64,000 bases of DNA from Bacillota bacterium (lineage in GTDB: Bacteria; Bacillota; Clostridia; Acetivibrionales; JAFADI01), in contig JAFADI010000236.1 in assembly GCA_023424965.1 (NCBI GenBank), positions 12,100 through 76,099 on the forward strand, in the 5' to 3' direction. The translations under genes and the position numbers were made by a program. The notes beneath the pieces are model-generated. The model was given only the letters and a program-made list of their open reading frames with translations, had not been told where the DNA came from and did not search any database. Numbering within the stretch: the first letter of the stretch is position 1; the number at the start of each line of letters is the position of its first letter. Shown here one piece after another: positions 1 through 8,695 of the stretch.

Positions 1-389
1 TGCTGGCAGCGCTGGTCATACTGCTCTACATCCTTTCCAGGCGTTCGGGAAAACCCGTGGTTGTTTTTGAAGTGGTAAAAAGGCAGGAGAATGAGAACCT
101 CTTCGCACTTTCAAGCATGTACATAAAGGCGAGGGCCGGCAGCCTCGCACTGGAAACCTATTTGAGGTTTTTTAAGAAGCAGCTTTCAAAGTTTCTGGGA
201 TTCGGTTCCATTCCGGAGGACCATGAACTGCTGCAGGCCGTCGCACAAAATAAATTTTTATCCGAGAGGAAGCTCGGAGAGCTTTTAAACAAATGCAAGG
301 CTTATGTGGAACTGGAAAGTAAGGATAACAAACAGTTGCTTCACCTGATGGGAGCTTTAGAAAAGATCAGAAAGGGGATTGGATCATGA
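1..389 (+). CDS. DUF4350-type membrane protein, C-terminal part (5' truncated)
   Basis: The frame is open from the first complete codon at position 3 and the gene starts before the window. The visible 128 residues begin with a hydrophobic run (LAALVILLYIL, residues 1-11), probably the last membrane helix, followed by Arg-Arg and about 110 soluble, charged, probably cytoplasmic residues. A membrane protein of this shape directly upstream of moxR-DUF58 is typically a DUF4350 protein, so the name rests on context. A GTG at 57 could pose as a start, but it would delete the helix. The stop overlaps the moxR start by 4 nt (ATGA-type coupling), so the genes are co-translated. Confidence 0.6.
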   Translation, partial: LAALVILLYILSRRSGKPVVVFEVVKRQENENLFALSSMYIKARAGSLALETYLRFFKKQLSKFLGFGSIPEDHELLQAVAQNKFLSERKLGELLNKCKAYVELESKDNKQLLHLMGALEKIRKGIGS

Positions 390-1354
390 GTGATTTTACA
401 AATGCAGAATTTACCCAGGCAAAGGCAAAAGCGATAATTGACGAGGTTTCCAAGGTTGTCGTAGGGCAATATGAGTTTATAGAGCAGCTGGTGATTGTAT
501 TGCTTTCGGGGGGACATGCCTTGATCGAAGGCGTTCCGGGACTGGCAAAGACGCTGGCCTCAAAGGTTCTGGCCAAAACCGTCAAGGCGGATTTCAAAAG
601 GGTGCAGTTCACTCCCGACCTTATGCCGGCCGACATCACCGGTACGAAAGTCTTTGACGCCAAGAGCGGGAACTTTTACCTTAAAAAAGGCCCCATCTTC
701 ACCAATATATTTCTGGCCGATGAGATAAACAGGACACCGCCCAAGACCCAGGCCGCCCTTCTGGAGTCCATGGAGGAGAGAGCCGTAACCATCGACGGGG
801 AAACCCACCGGCTGGAGGAACCTTTTATGGTCCTGGCCACCCAGAATCCCGTGGAATATGAGGGAACCTATCCACTGCCCGAGGCCCAGGTAGACAGGTT
901 CATGATGAAGCTGCTGGTGGATTATGTGCCCCAGAAATTTGAAAATATGCTGCTTGAAAGGTTCAACTCCGGGTTTCACAGTTCAAAGCTGGAGGAAACA
1001 AACATTGAACAGGTCTGCAGCTATGAGGACATACAAAGGTGCCGCGAGGAAATCCAAAAAATTGAGGTCAACAGCGGAGTCATCAATTATATCACCTCCA
1101 TCATCAAAGCCACAAGAAATTCTCCCAGCCTCATCCTGGGGGCAAGCCCAAGGGCCTCCATTTCCATGCTTCTTGCGGCAAAAACCTATGCTGCCGTTGA
1201 GGGAAGGGGTTTTGTGACGCCGGAGGATATCAAGGATATCGCCCCTCCAGTGCTCCGGCACCGGATTGTTCTGAAACCGGAAGCAGGTATTGACGGGGTG
1301 AGGAATGACGATATTATCAAAAGCATCCTCAATAAAGTAGAAGTCCCCCGGTAA
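386..1354 (+). CDS. MoxR-family AAA+ ATPase
   Basis: 322 residues, full length for the family. Walker A is GVPGLAKT (about residues 49-56) and Walker B ends in ADEINR (about 109-116), with sensor/arginine-finger context PEAQVDRFMMK. MoxR ATPases act as chaperones that assemble or activate partner complexes, commonly with von Willebrand-like DUF58 proteins such as the next gene. The start overlaps the upstream stop and lies 12 nt from the DUF58 gene, so the three genes form one operon. The substrate is unknown; the membrane proteins on either side suggest an envelope or sporulation role (inference). Confidence 0.93.
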   Translation: MSDFTNAEFTQAKAKAIIDEVSKVVVGQYEFIEQLVIVLLSGGHALIEGVPGLAKTLASKVLAKTVKADFKRVQFTPDLMPADITGTKVFDAKSGNFYLKKGPIFTNIFLADEINRTPPKTQAALLESMEERAVTIDGETHRLEEPFMVLATQNPVEYEGTYPLPEAQVDRFMMKLLVDYVPQKFENMLLERFNSGFHSSKLEETNIEQVCSYEDIQRCREEIQKIEVNSGVINYITSIIKATRNSPSLILGASPRASISMLLAAKTYAAVEGRGFVTPEDIKDIAPPVLRHRIVLKPEAGIDGVRNDDIIKSILNKVEVPR

Positions 1355-1365
1355 AGGAGAATACC

Positions 1366-2676
1366 ATGCCATTCAGTAAAAGGTTTGCTCTGCTGGTGCT
1401 TTGCGGTGTGGTTCCCATCCTGTTGGGTTCCCTGATCGGCGGGGCGTTGAATGCTTTTATCCTATACAACATCATCCTTGTGATACTGCTGCTGCAGGAT
1501 TTCTTTCTTACACCCGGGCCCAAGAAGCTTGAGGTTTCGAGGGTATGCGAGGAAAAGTTCTCTCTGGGCGCGGACAACCAGGTGGCCATACGGGTTAGGA
1601 ACAACAGCGGCAGCCTTTTGGAGCTGGCTTTCCGGGATGAAATACCCAGCTACTTCAAGCTGAGGAGCGACGACTTCCATATAAAAGCGCTTCCTCACCA
1701 GGAGACTCTGGGCAGCTATACCGTACTCCCGGAAAAAAGAGGAGAATTTGCCTTCGGAAAGGTGCACATCCGGTATAACGGAGTGCTGGGACTTTGTTCA
1801 AGGAGTGGAAGCTACGACCTCACAAGGAATTACAAGGTCTATCCCAACATCAAGGACCTGAGGAGATACACCCTTGCTGCTTTAAAGAAAAGCCAGCTCA
1901 TCAACGGAGTAAAAAAAGTAAAAACCTTCGGAATAGGAACGGAGTTTGAAAGCCTGCGGGAGTACATGGAGGACGATGACTACAGGAAAGTCAACTGGAA
2001 TGCCACCGCCAGGTCCCATAAGCTGATCGTCAATACCTATGAACCGGAAAGAAACCAGCAGATTTTTGTCATGCTGGATGCCAGCAGGGTCATGAACTCA
2101 GAGATCAATTTTATAAAGAAGCTGGATTACGCGGTGAATTCTGCTTTTTTGCTTACGGATTTTGCCATTCGGAAGGGTGACAACGTGGGACTGATGGTAT
2201 TTGACAGCGAGGTCAAAAGGTTTGTCAGGCCCGGCAAAGGCATGGCCCATTTTCAACTGATCGCCGAGAACCTGTACAATGTGGAGGAGAATTTTGTTTC
2301 TGCAGACTATAAAGGCTCTCTTATTTATCTGAACCAGAACCATAAAAGGAGGAGCCTGCTTTGCATCTTCACGGAGCTTTTTAATTCCGATGAGGCCATT
2401 TACCTGGTTTCCGCCTTGAAATCCCTGGCCAGGAACCACATTCCCCTGGTTATAACCATTAAGGATACAAGGATTGAAGAAATGATGGACAAGGGAGTGA
2501 AGGAAGTTGAAGATACCTTTCTTAAAGCGTCGGCAATAAAGCTGCTGGAAGAAAGGGACAGGATCAAGCGGATTTTTTCCGAGTCGGGCATTGCCGCCAT
2601 CGACGTACCGCCGGACAAACTGTCCGTCGAAGTGTTGAACCGGTACCTTACCATGAAGTCGATGATGCAGATATAA
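1366..2676 (+). CDS. DUF58 domain-containing protein
   Basis: 436 residues. Two hydrophobic segments lie at the N terminus (about 5-45: LLVLCGVVPILLG and ALNAFILYNIILVILLL). A soluble part follows with the DUF58 signature around 195-215 (GTEFESLREY, DDYRKVNWNATARS), then a vWA-like region (FVMLDASR, DNVGLMVFDSEV) with a partial MIDAS pattern. DUF58 proteins partner with MoxR ATPases. RBS AAAGGAG precedes the ATG. It is the last gene of the operon and is convergent with the SpoIIM-like gene, only 15 bp away, with no clear terminator between them. Confidence 0.92.
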   Translation: MPFSKRFALLVLCGVVPILLGSLIGGALNAFILYNIILVILLLQDFFLTPGPKKLEVSRVCEEKFSLGADNQVAIRVRNNSGSLLELAFRDEIPSYFKLRSDDFHIKALPHQETLGSYTVLPEKRGEFAFGKVHIRYNGVLGLCSRSGSYDLTRNYKVYPNIKDLRRYTLAALKKSQLINGVKKVKTFGIGTEFESLREYMEDDDYRKVNWNATARSHKLIVNTYEPERNQQIFVMLDASRVMNSEINFIKKLDYAVNSAFLLTDFAIRKGDNVGLMVFDSEVKRFVRPGKGMAHFQLIAENLYNVEENFVSADYKGSLIYLNQNHKRRSLLCIFTELFNSDEAIYLVSALKSLARNHIPLVITIKDTRIEEMMDKGVKEVEDTFLKASAIKLLEERDRIKRIFSESGIAAIDVPPDKLSVEVLNRYLTMKSMMQI

Positions 2677-2691
2677 GGGTGGGCCGTAGTC

Positions 2692-3669
2692 TCATGAAAA
2701 AGTTGTATTTTGCCGATCCCTGTACATTTGCCTGAATACCGGGAACAGGAGCCAGAACAAGAGCAGCAGCAGGGTAAACAGTGCGAAGCCGAGTTTGGCA
2801 AGCTGGGGCAGGGCGGAAGGAGTTATAAAGCCTTCAATAAAGCCCGCCACCGTAAATATGGGGATGGTTCCGCACACAAGCTTGATGGCGGTTTTTCCTT
2901 TGAGGATGAGGCTGTCCCTGCGGGAATACAGGCCGGGATTGATGAAGGCGTAACCGATGCTCAGGCCTGCTGCCCCACAGACGAAGATTGCAAAAAGCTC
3001 AAGGACTCCATGGGGGAGGATCAGGGACCAGAACCAGAGGCTGAAGCCTTTGGACATGGCCAGGGAAGCCAGAGTTCCCAGGATAAAACCGTTATATACA
3101 AGTACGACGGAAGTGCCGATCCCCAGGGTTATGCCCAGGGCAAAAGCATAGAAGCCCACGCGTATATTGTTGGTCAGTATAAAGCTGGATTCGATGGGAC
3201 CATTCCAGTTGGCGGAAGAGTTGTTCCCGAAATCGATGTTGTCCAGAATGGCCTTGGGCAGAAAGGCGGCGGCATTTTCCGGGGAGATGAGCGTATAGAT
3301 GAAGCTTAGGGCGATGCCAAGGCAGAAAAATGCCGTGGAAAGGGCAAAAAATTTACTGTTGCTCCGCAGAAGCCTTGGGAACTCCATGAAGAAGAATTTA
3401 TAAAGATTTTTAAGGGTGGAGGATTTAGTGGTGTAAATGTAGCTGTGGGCCGAGGCCACAAGCCTGTTGAGGTAATCTGCCGTAGCGGTGTTGCCGAAGT
3501 AGGTCCTGCAGTAGGACAGGTGCCCACAGGTCCGGTTGTAGTTGGTGATAAACATGTCCAGCTCATTCCGGTCAAACCTTTTCAAACCCTTTGCCCGGAG
3601 CTTTTTGAGCGTATGCTCAAGCTCCTTCCAGATTTCTGCGTTATCCTTTATGAATTTATCTTCCTTCAC
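2692..3669 (-). CDS. Stage II sporulation protein M-like (SpoIIM superfamily, DUF95)
   Basis: 325 residues with a GTG start; AAGGAG lies 6 nt before it on the minus strand. The N-terminal ~95 residues are soluble and helical (DNAEIWKELEHTLKKLRAKG). After them come about five or six hydrophobic segments (FFALSTAFFCLGIALSFIYTL, VGFYAFALGITLGIGTSVVLV, LWFWSLILPHGVLELFAIFVC), a basic loop, and two C-terminal helices. The HGVLELFAI and GAAGLSIGYA motifs are typical of SpoIIM-superfamily proteins, which include both the engulfment protein and vegetative paralogues. The neighbouring MoxR/DUF58/RDD genes fit the vegetative paralogue better than SpoIIM of the engulfment complex. Confidence 0.8.
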   Translation of the reverse strand: MKEDKFIKDNAEIWKELEHTLKKLRAKGLKRFDRNELDMFITNYNRTCGHLSYCRTYFGNTATADYLNRLVASAHSYIYTTKSSTLKNLYKFFFMEFPRLLRSNSKFFALSTAFFCLGIALSFIYTLISPENAAAFLPKAILDNIDFGNNSSANWNGPIESSFILTNNIRVGFYAFALGITLGIGTSVVLVYNGFILGTLASLAMSKGFSLWFWSLILPHGVLELFAIFVCGAAGLSIGYAFINPGLYSRRDSLILKGKTAIKLVCGTIPIFTVAGFIEGFITPSALPQLAKLGFALFTLLLLLFWLLFPVFRQMYRDRQNTTFS

Positions 3670-3740
3670 GGTTGGCTCCTTACCTGTTCTTAATTTTTAT
3701 ATAACAATATAAAAATATTTTAACAAAAATATATTTTTGA

Positions 3741-3746
3741 TACAAT
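3741..3746 (+). promoter_or_regulatory. Possible -10 (TACAAT) for the RDD gene
   Basis: TACAAT sits 36 bp before the RDD start in the A/T-rich divergent gap between the SpoIIM-like and RDD genes. The -35 at 17 bp upstream is poor (TTTTAA), so the call is weak. Confidence 0.25.
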
Positions 3747-3781
3747 CAGTAATATGGAATTAACTTGAAAGGTGGTTTACT

Positions 3782-4528
3782 ATGAGAAAGGTTCTGGAAA
3801 TACTTACGCCTGAGAATGTACATGTGGAATATGAGCTGGCCGGTCTGGGCTCCAGATTTGTAGCCTTCTTTCTCGATACCGTCCTACAGTTTCTGCTGAT
3901 CATCCTTGTGCTGGTCGGCATGTCCATCGGGCAAATGGACATCCAGAGCATAAATTATCTGGATCCCTGGATTGTGGCGGTGGGAATTCTTCTGGTATTT
4001 CTGATATTCTTCGGCTATTTTATTTTCTTTGAAATGCTGACCAATGGCCAGAGTCCGGGGAAAAAAATCATGAAGCTGCGGGTCCTCAAGCAAAACGGTG
4101 AGCCCGTGGGTTTCTGGGAGTCGCTGCTCAGAAACATTCTGAGAATGGCGGATTTTCTTCCTGCGCTGAATCTGATCGGGACGATTTTAATCCTCTTTAC
4201 GGATAAATACAAGAGGGTTGGGGATTTTGCCGCCAACACCATCGTGGTAAAGGCAAAAAAGGACGAACAGCCGGTGGGCATTGAAGACCTGCTCAAACAA
4301 GCTGCAGGAGAAGATTCTCAAAAAGTCAACCTGTATCCCGTAAACAACGATGAATATGGAGTATTGAAGGAATTCTTAATGAGAAAGGATAAGCTGGGGG
4401 AACGGCGGCCGGTATTTGCATATCATCTTAACAAATATTTCATGGAGAAGTTCAATCTTACAGAGCCTGCGTATTCAGACCCCTTTGATTTTTTTGAGGA
4501 TATTGTCCGGATGAACTCCGGATTATAA
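3782..4528 (+). CDS. RDD family membrane protein
   Basis: 248 residues. The RDD signature arginine and aspartates are present: AGLGSRFVAFFLDTV (R about residue 25, D about 32). Three hydrophobic helices follow (about 30-50, 58-82, and a C-terminal one including LPALNLIGTILILF). The NGQSPGKKIMKLRV loop and RVGDFAANTIVV are typical of the family. The C-terminal ~80 residues are soluble and family-specific. RDD proteins include Na+/H+ antiporters and proteins of unknown role, so no transport function is claimed. RBS GAAAGGTGG is 7 nt upstream. It lies beside SpoIIM-like, MoxR and DUF58, a recurring association. Confidence 0.88.
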   Translation: MRKVLEILTPENVHVEYELAGLGSRFVAFFLDTVLQFLLIILVLVGMSIGQMDIQSINYLDPWIVAVGILLVFLIFFGYFIFFEMLTNGQSPGKKIMKLRVLKQNGEPVGFWESLLRNILRMADFLPALNLIGTILILFTDKYKRVGDFAANTIVVKAKKDEQPVGIEDLLKQAAGEDSQKVNLYPVNNDEYGVLKEFLMRKDKLGERRPVFAYHLNKYFMEKFNLTEPAYSDPFDFFEDIVRMNSGL

Positions 4529-4559
4529 TGTTTTAAGATTGGTACATGGTTTTTTTCAT

Positions 4560-4602
4560 AAGCCTTCCACTGTTTGACGGTGGGAGGCTTTATGTTTTTT
4601 TT
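4560..4602 (+). terminator. Rho-independent terminator after the RDD gene
   Basis: Stem AAGCCTTCCACTG / CGGTGGGAGGCTT (13 positions, some G-U), loop TTTGA, followed closely by a T-rich run. Confidence 0.8.
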
Positions 4603-4615
4603 GCAGGATGCAAAC

Positions 4616-4644
4616 TTGACTCTTGCAAAGATAAATGTTACCAT
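4616..4644 (+). promoter_or_regulatory. Putative lysA promoter
   Basis: TTGACT at 4616-4621, 17 bp spacer, TACCAT at 4639-4644, about 30 bp before the lysA start and just after the preceding terminator. The -35 is good and the -10 moderate. Confidence 0.45.
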
Positions 4645-4674
4645 AAGATAAATTAATTTGGACGGTGAAAATGT

Positions 4675-5988
4675 ATGTTTGTCTCTGAGGCTTTAAAAAT
4701 CAACAAAAACAAGCATCTTGAAATAGGCGGCTGTGACTGCGTGGAGCTTGTTAAAGAATTCGGCTCTCCGCTCTATGTCATGGACGAGGGTCTTATAAGA
4801 AAAAACTGCAGGACCTATAAAAATTCAATGGAAAAGTATTACGGCGGCAAAGGGCTTGTACTGTTTGCAAGCAAAGCCTTCTGCACCATGGCCATGTGCA
4901 GGATTGCGGACCAGGAAGGCCTGGGCCTGGATGTGGTGTCCGGCGGAGAGCTTTATACCGCCATAAAGGCGGGATTCCCCATGGACAGGGTGTACTTTCA
5001 CGGGAACAACAAAACTATGGACGAAATTGAACTGGGAATCGAGCACAACATCCGCAGGTTTGTAGTAGATAACCGACAGGAGCTTGACAACATCAACAAA
5101 GCAGCTGCCGTAAAAGGGAAGACGGCAAACATTTCCTTTAGAATAAAGCCCGGGATCGATGCCCACACCCACGATTTTGTCCAGACGGGACAGATTGATT
5201 CAAAATTCGGGGTTGCCCTTGAAAACGGAGAGGCCCTTGAAATTTATAAATACGCTTCAAAGCTCAGCAATGTGAAAGTGGTGGGGGTTCACTGCCACAT
5301 AGGTTCACAGATATTCGACCTGGCGCCTTTTGAATTGGCGGCAAAGGTTATGCTTGGTTTCATTGCCCAGGTAAAAAGGGAATTGGGGATTGAAATCGAG
5401 GAACTGAACCTGGGAGGCGGCTTTGGAATAAAATATATCCCGGAGCATGACCCCATTGAATACGACCACTACATTGCGTCCGTTTCCAGGGTGGTCAAGG
5501 AAGAGTGCGAAAGCCAGGGACTCAAGCAGCCCTACATCGTCATGGAACCCGGCAGGTCCATCGCCGCTCCGGCCGGTATTACACTGTACACGGTGGGAGC
5601 CGTAAAGGATATAAAAGACGTAAGAAAATACGTATCCGTAGACGGGGGGATGGGTGACAACCCAAGATACGCCCTTTACCAGTCCCCCTATGACGCCGTT
5701 CTGGCCAACAACCCGGAAGCCGAGAAGACAGAAAAGGTAACAATTGCAGGAAAGTGCTGCGAGTCGGGGGATATCCTTATCAAGGATGCCTGCATGCCGG
5801 AATTGAAGCCCGGAGACACCCTGGCTGTTTTGGCCACAGGTGCTTATAACTACTCCATGTCCAGCAATTACAACCGGATTCCCAGACTTCCGGTGGTGCT
5901 GGTGAAGGATGGAATGGCCCGGCTGATTGTCAAGAGGGAAAGCTACGAAGATATTATAAGGAACGATATGCTGCCGGAGGATTTGTGA
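4675..5988 (+). CDS. lysA: Diaminopimelate decarboxylase
   Basis: 437 residues. Makes L-lysine from meso-diaminopimelate with PLP, the last step of lysine synthesis. Visible family motifs: the PLP-lysine region LVLFASKAFC (K about 67), HCHIGSQ, GGGFGIKY, the phosphate-binding EPGRSI, CCESGDIL and the C-terminal GAYNYSMSSNYN substrate-pocket segment. Length and fold match type III decarboxylases of the LysA branch; CESGD favours LysA over ornithine/arginine decarboxylases. Transcribed alone from its own promoter and followed by a bidirectional hairpin. Confidence 0.95.
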   Translation: MFVSEALKINKNKHLEIGGCDCVELVKEFGSPLYVMDEGLIRKNCRTYKNSMEKYYGGKGLVLFASKAFCTMAMCRIADQEGLGLDVVSGGELYTAIKAGFPMDRVYFHGNNKTMDEIELGIEHNIRRFVVDNRQELDNINKAAAVKGKTANISFRIKPGIDAHTHDFVQTGQIDSKFGVALENGEALEIYKYASKLSNVKVVGVHCHIGSQIFDLAPFELAAKVMLGFIAQVKRELGIEIEELNLGGGFGIKYIPEHDPIEYDHYIASVSRVVKEECESQGLKQPYIVMEPGRSIAAPAGITLYTVGAVKDIKDVRKYVSVDGGMGDNPRYALYQSPYDAVLANNPEAEKTEKVTIAGKCCESGDILIKDACMPELKPGDTLAVLATGAYNYSMSSNYNRIPRLPVVLVKDGMARLIVKRESYEDIIRNDMLPEDL

Positions 5989-6021
5989 GGTGGCGTTCAG
6001 AAAATAGACAGCCCGAAAAGA

Positions 6022-6056
6022 AAGAGCACAGGAGAAGTTTGAAGTCCTGTGCTCTT
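6022..6056. terminator. Perfect 12-bp hairpin between lysA and the M50 protease
   Basis: AAGAGCACAGGA (6022-6033) and TCCTGTGCTCTT (6045-6056). The T-rich tail (TTTCTTTTC) is on the minus side, so it best terminates the protease gene but can serve both convergent genes. Confidence 0.75.
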
Positions 6057-6070
6057 GTGTTACGCCGCTT

Positions 6071-6715
6071 TTAAAAACCGACAATGCCTCTTATACCGCT
6101 GTACACATACTGTGCGGGTATACCTACAATGTAAGTGGTTACTTTTGTTACGATCAGCAGGATCAAAATGATGGTGCTGTACTGCTCCAGTTTTTGCAGG
6201 AAGCCATAGCTCCTGGGGCTCACAATATTTGCAAGGATGTGGAATCCGTCCAGGGGAGGCAGTGGCAGCAGGTTGAAAATAAATAAAATGATGTTGATCC
6301 AGATGGTGGAATTAAATAACAGCAGTATATTGACAAAGAGGCTTTCACTCATGCCGCTGAAAACATTGGCGGTCAACATGACCTTAAGCAGGATGGAGAA
6401 AAGGACGGCAAGAAAGAGATTGGTTAAAGGCCCCGCCACCGACACAAGGATTTCGTCCCTCCTCGGATTCTTGTAATGCCTTGGGTTGATCTGGACAGGC
6501 TTCGCCCAGCCAAAGCCCACAAAAACAATCATCAAAAGACCGATGGGATCGATGTGGGGTAAGGGAGACAGGGTCAGCCTTCCCTGATTGCGCGGTGTAG
6601 GATCTCCAAGCCTGTCAGACATATACGCATGGGCAAACTCATGACAGGAAAGCCCAATGATTATTCCGGGTATGGTAAGTAAAATTCTTATAGGGTCAAA
6701 ATCAAACATAAACAA
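6071..6715 (-). CDS. Site-2 protease family protein (M50, SpoIVFB/RseP-like fold)
   Basis: 214 residues, the short M50B architecture. The zinc-site helix GLSCHEFAHAY (HExxH, residues about 22-32) and the second metal motif NLLPLPPLDG (about 155-165) are both intact. About five membrane helices (IRILLTIPGIIIG, LTNLFLAVLFSILL, IWINIILFIFNLL, ILILLIVTKV). These intramembrane zinc proteases cleave within the membrane; this short group is common next to scpAB and trpS in Clostridia, and its substrate is not known. Divergent from trpS; convergent with lysA. Confidence 0.9.
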   Translation of the reverse strand: MFMFDFDPIRILLTIPGIIIGLSCHEFAHAYMSDRLGDPTPRNQGRLTLSPLPHIDPIGLLMIVFVGFGWAKPVQINPRHYKNPRRDEILVSVAGPLTNLFLAVLFSILLKVMLTANVFSGMSESLFVNILLLFNSTIWINIILFIFNLLPLPPLDGFHILANIVSPRSYGFLQKLEQYSTIILILLIVTKVTTYIVGIPAQYVYSGIRGIVGF

Positions 6716-6799
6716 CTCCTAAATTTTTCGTCATTCTAAAATTTTACCAGATGTATGGCATATTGTCCAGGCGACTGCTATCCTAAAAAACGGTTTGTA

Positions 6800-6832
6800 T
6801 TGTATACAAAGCCTGTAATGTGCTATTATAAT
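6800..6832 (+). promoter_or_regulatory. trpS promoter region with a palindrome
   Basis: A consensus TATAAT -10 sits at 6827-6832. Upstream is a perfect 10-bp palindrome TTGTATACAA (6800-6809), which overlaps the expected -35 position (best match TATACA at 6803-6808, 18-bp spacer). The palindrome resembles GntR-type operators (inference). No T-box leader precedes trpS. Confidence 0.5.
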
Positions 6833-6868
6833 CTATGAATAACGACACAACAGGAGAGTGAACAGCAC

Positions 6869-7855
6869 ATGAAAAAAGGTACTATCTTAAGCGGCATGAG
6901 GCCAACAGGTGCGCTCCATCTGGGAAATTATTTCGGAGCCCTGGAGAACTGGGTAAGGCTCCAGGATGAATACGACTGCTTTTTTACTGTTGTCGATTGG
7001 CATGCCCTCACCACCGGATACGAAGATACGTCACAAATAAAAAATAATATAAATGAACTTGTCATCGATTGGCTCAGCGCAGGACTGGACCCGGAAAAGT
7101 GCACTTTTTTCCTCCAGTCGCAGGTAAAGGAGCATGCGGAGCTGCATTTGCTGTTCTCCATGATCACCCCCCTGTCCTGGCTGTACCGATGTCCTACGTA
7201 TAAGGAACAGCTTTCCCAGATGAAGGACAGGAATATCGCCACTTATGGATTTTTGGGCTATCCATGCCTTCAGGCGGCGGACATCCTGGTTTACAGCGCC
7301 GATACCGTTCCCGTAGGGGAAGACCAGCTGCCCCACATCGAGCTTACCAGGGAAATCGCAAGGCGGTTCAACTTCATGTACGGGGACGTGCTTCCGGAAC
7401 CCAAGTCGCTGCTGACAAAAGCGAAGGTTCTCCCGGGCATCGACGGCAGGAAAATGAGCAAAAGCTACGGGAATACCATTGCCCTTTCCGACAGTCCCGA
7501 CGACATAAGGAAAAAGGTAAGTCAGATGATTACCGACCCTGCCAGAATCAGAAAGGATGACCCGGGCCACCCGGAGGTTTGTGCGGTGTTTGCCTTCCAC
7601 AAGGTGTTCAACGAAAGTGAAGTACCGGAAATCGAAGCAAACTGCCGGGGCGGAAAGATCGGCTGTGTGGCCTGTAAAAAGAACCTGGCCAACAAGATGG
7701 TGGAATACATGGAGCCCATCTACGAAAGGCGTCAGGAAGTGATAAAGAAGCCCCAGTACATCAGGGAAATTATCGAAAAGGGAAATGAAGCCGCCAGAAA
7801 GGCCGCAGGCGAGACAATGAAAAAGGTCCGCGAGGCGATGAAAATAGATTGGTAA
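6869..7855 (+). CDS. trpS: Tryptophanyl-tRNA synthetase
   Basis: 328 residues, normal length for bacterial TrpRS (class Ic). Charges tRNA-Trp. The HIGH-type motif appears as GALHLGNYFGAL (about residues 13-24) and the KMSKS loop as GRKMSKSYGN (about 194-203). PTGALHLGN and the GEDQLPHIELTREIA tryptophan-pocket helix are typical. Four cysteines around residues 260-275 (CRGGKIGCVACKKN) lie in the anticodon-binding region. RBS AGGAGAG precedes the ATG. The scpA start follows 19 nt after the stop, so scpAB may be partly co-transcribed. Confidence 0.97.
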   Translation: MKKGTILSGMRPTGALHLGNYFGALENWVRLQDEYDCFFTVVDWHALTTGYEDTSQIKNNINELVIDWLSAGLDPEKCTFFLQSQVKEHAELHLLFSMITPLSWLYRCPTYKEQLSQMKDRNIATYGFLGYPCLQAADILVYSADTVPVGEDQLPHIELTREIARRFNFMYGDVLPEPKSLLTKAKVLPGIDGRKMSKSYGNTIALSDSPDDIRKKVSQMITDPARIRKDDPGHPEVCAVFAFHKVFNESEVPEIEANCRGGKIGCVACKKNLANKMVEYMEPIYERRQEVIKKPQYIREIIEKGNEAARKAAGETMKKVREAMKIDW

Positions 7856-7873
7856 CCGGATGGGGGTTAAAGC

Positions 7874-8662
7874 TTGGAAAGTGCGTTAACCAAAGCGTGC
7901 ACAATAAAAATACAGAATTTTGAAGGTCCCTTTGACCTTTTGTTCCACCTTATCGAAAAAAATCAGGTCAACATCTATGACATACCCATCAACGAGATTA
8001 CGGACCAGTATATGGACTATCTTTTTGCCATGAAGGAGATGGACCTGGAAATCGCCAGCGAATTTCTCGTTATGGCGGCAACCCTCCTTCACATAAAGTC
8101 AAGGATGCTTTTGCCGGACCGCAAGGAGAAGCAGGAAGAAGATATCGACCCGAGGGAAGAGCTTATCCTGAAGCTGGTGGAATATAAGAAATACAAGGAG
8201 TTTTCGGCTGCGCTGAAGATCCGTGAATCCGAGTGGGAGAAGGTCTATTACAAGCTGCCGGAAATCATCGAAGCCGTCTGGGAGGAGCCTCTGCTGGAAT
8301 TGAATCCGGAGGAGCTCAGGAATGTGTACACTACCATCATGGAACGCAATGAGAAGAAAATGAACCGGAATGTGGGAAAGATCACACAAATCCTCCAGCA
8401 TGAAAAGGTTTCATTGAAGAGCAAAATGAGGGAAGTACTGAGAACGCTTTTAAATAAAGCCTTTCTGAAGTTCTCCGATCTCTTCAGCCTTAAAAACAGG
8501 TCCAGGACAGAAGTAGTCACAGGCTTTCTGGCGATTCTGGAGCTGTCCAAGACCAAGAGGGTGAAGATCGAGCAGAAAAGCCAGTTCTCCGACATCCTCA
8601 TTTATGGGAACTCCGGCTATGAGCAGGATATCCAACAGGAAGAGACCGCCGAAATAACTTAG
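7874..8662 (+). CDS. scpA: Segregation and condensation protein A (kleisin)
   Basis: 262 residues with a TTG start. ScpA is the kleisin that bridges the two SMC heads and binds ScpB in the chromosome condensation complex. The N-terminal block FEGPFDLLFHLIEKNQVNIYDIPI is diagnostic; ASEFLVMAATLLHIKSRMLLP follows, and the winged-helix C terminus (about 175-250) ends in a polar tail. Its partner smc lies about 37 kb downstream in this window. The scpB start is within about 35 nt, so they form an operon. RBS is a weak GGGGG-like stretch. Confidence 0.95.
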   Translation: MESALTKACTIKIQNFEGPFDLLFHLIEKNQVNIYDIPINEITDQYMDYLFAMKEMDLEIASEFLVMAATLLHIKSRMLLPDRKEKQEEDIDPREELILKLVEYKKYKEFSAALKIRESEWEKVYYKLPEIIEAVWEEPLLELNPEELRNVYTTIMERNEKKMNRNVGKITQILQHEKVSLKSKMREVLRTLLNKAFLKFSDLFSLKNRSRTEVVTGFLAILELSKTKRVKIEQKSQFSDILIYGNSGYEQDIQQEETAEIT

Positions 8663-8695
8663 AGGGAACCCGGCGGCATGGAGGTTAAGAGGTCA

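Noticed and set aside
2710..3309. A 199-residue plus-strand frame
   Set aside because: It is antisense to the SpoIIM-like gene, rich in Gln/Gly/Asp low-complexity, and lacks an RBS.
5305..6084. A 259-residue minus-strand frame opposite lysA
   Set aside because: Shadow of the lysA codon pattern; lysA motifs are unambiguous and a terminator hairpin lies inside this frame.
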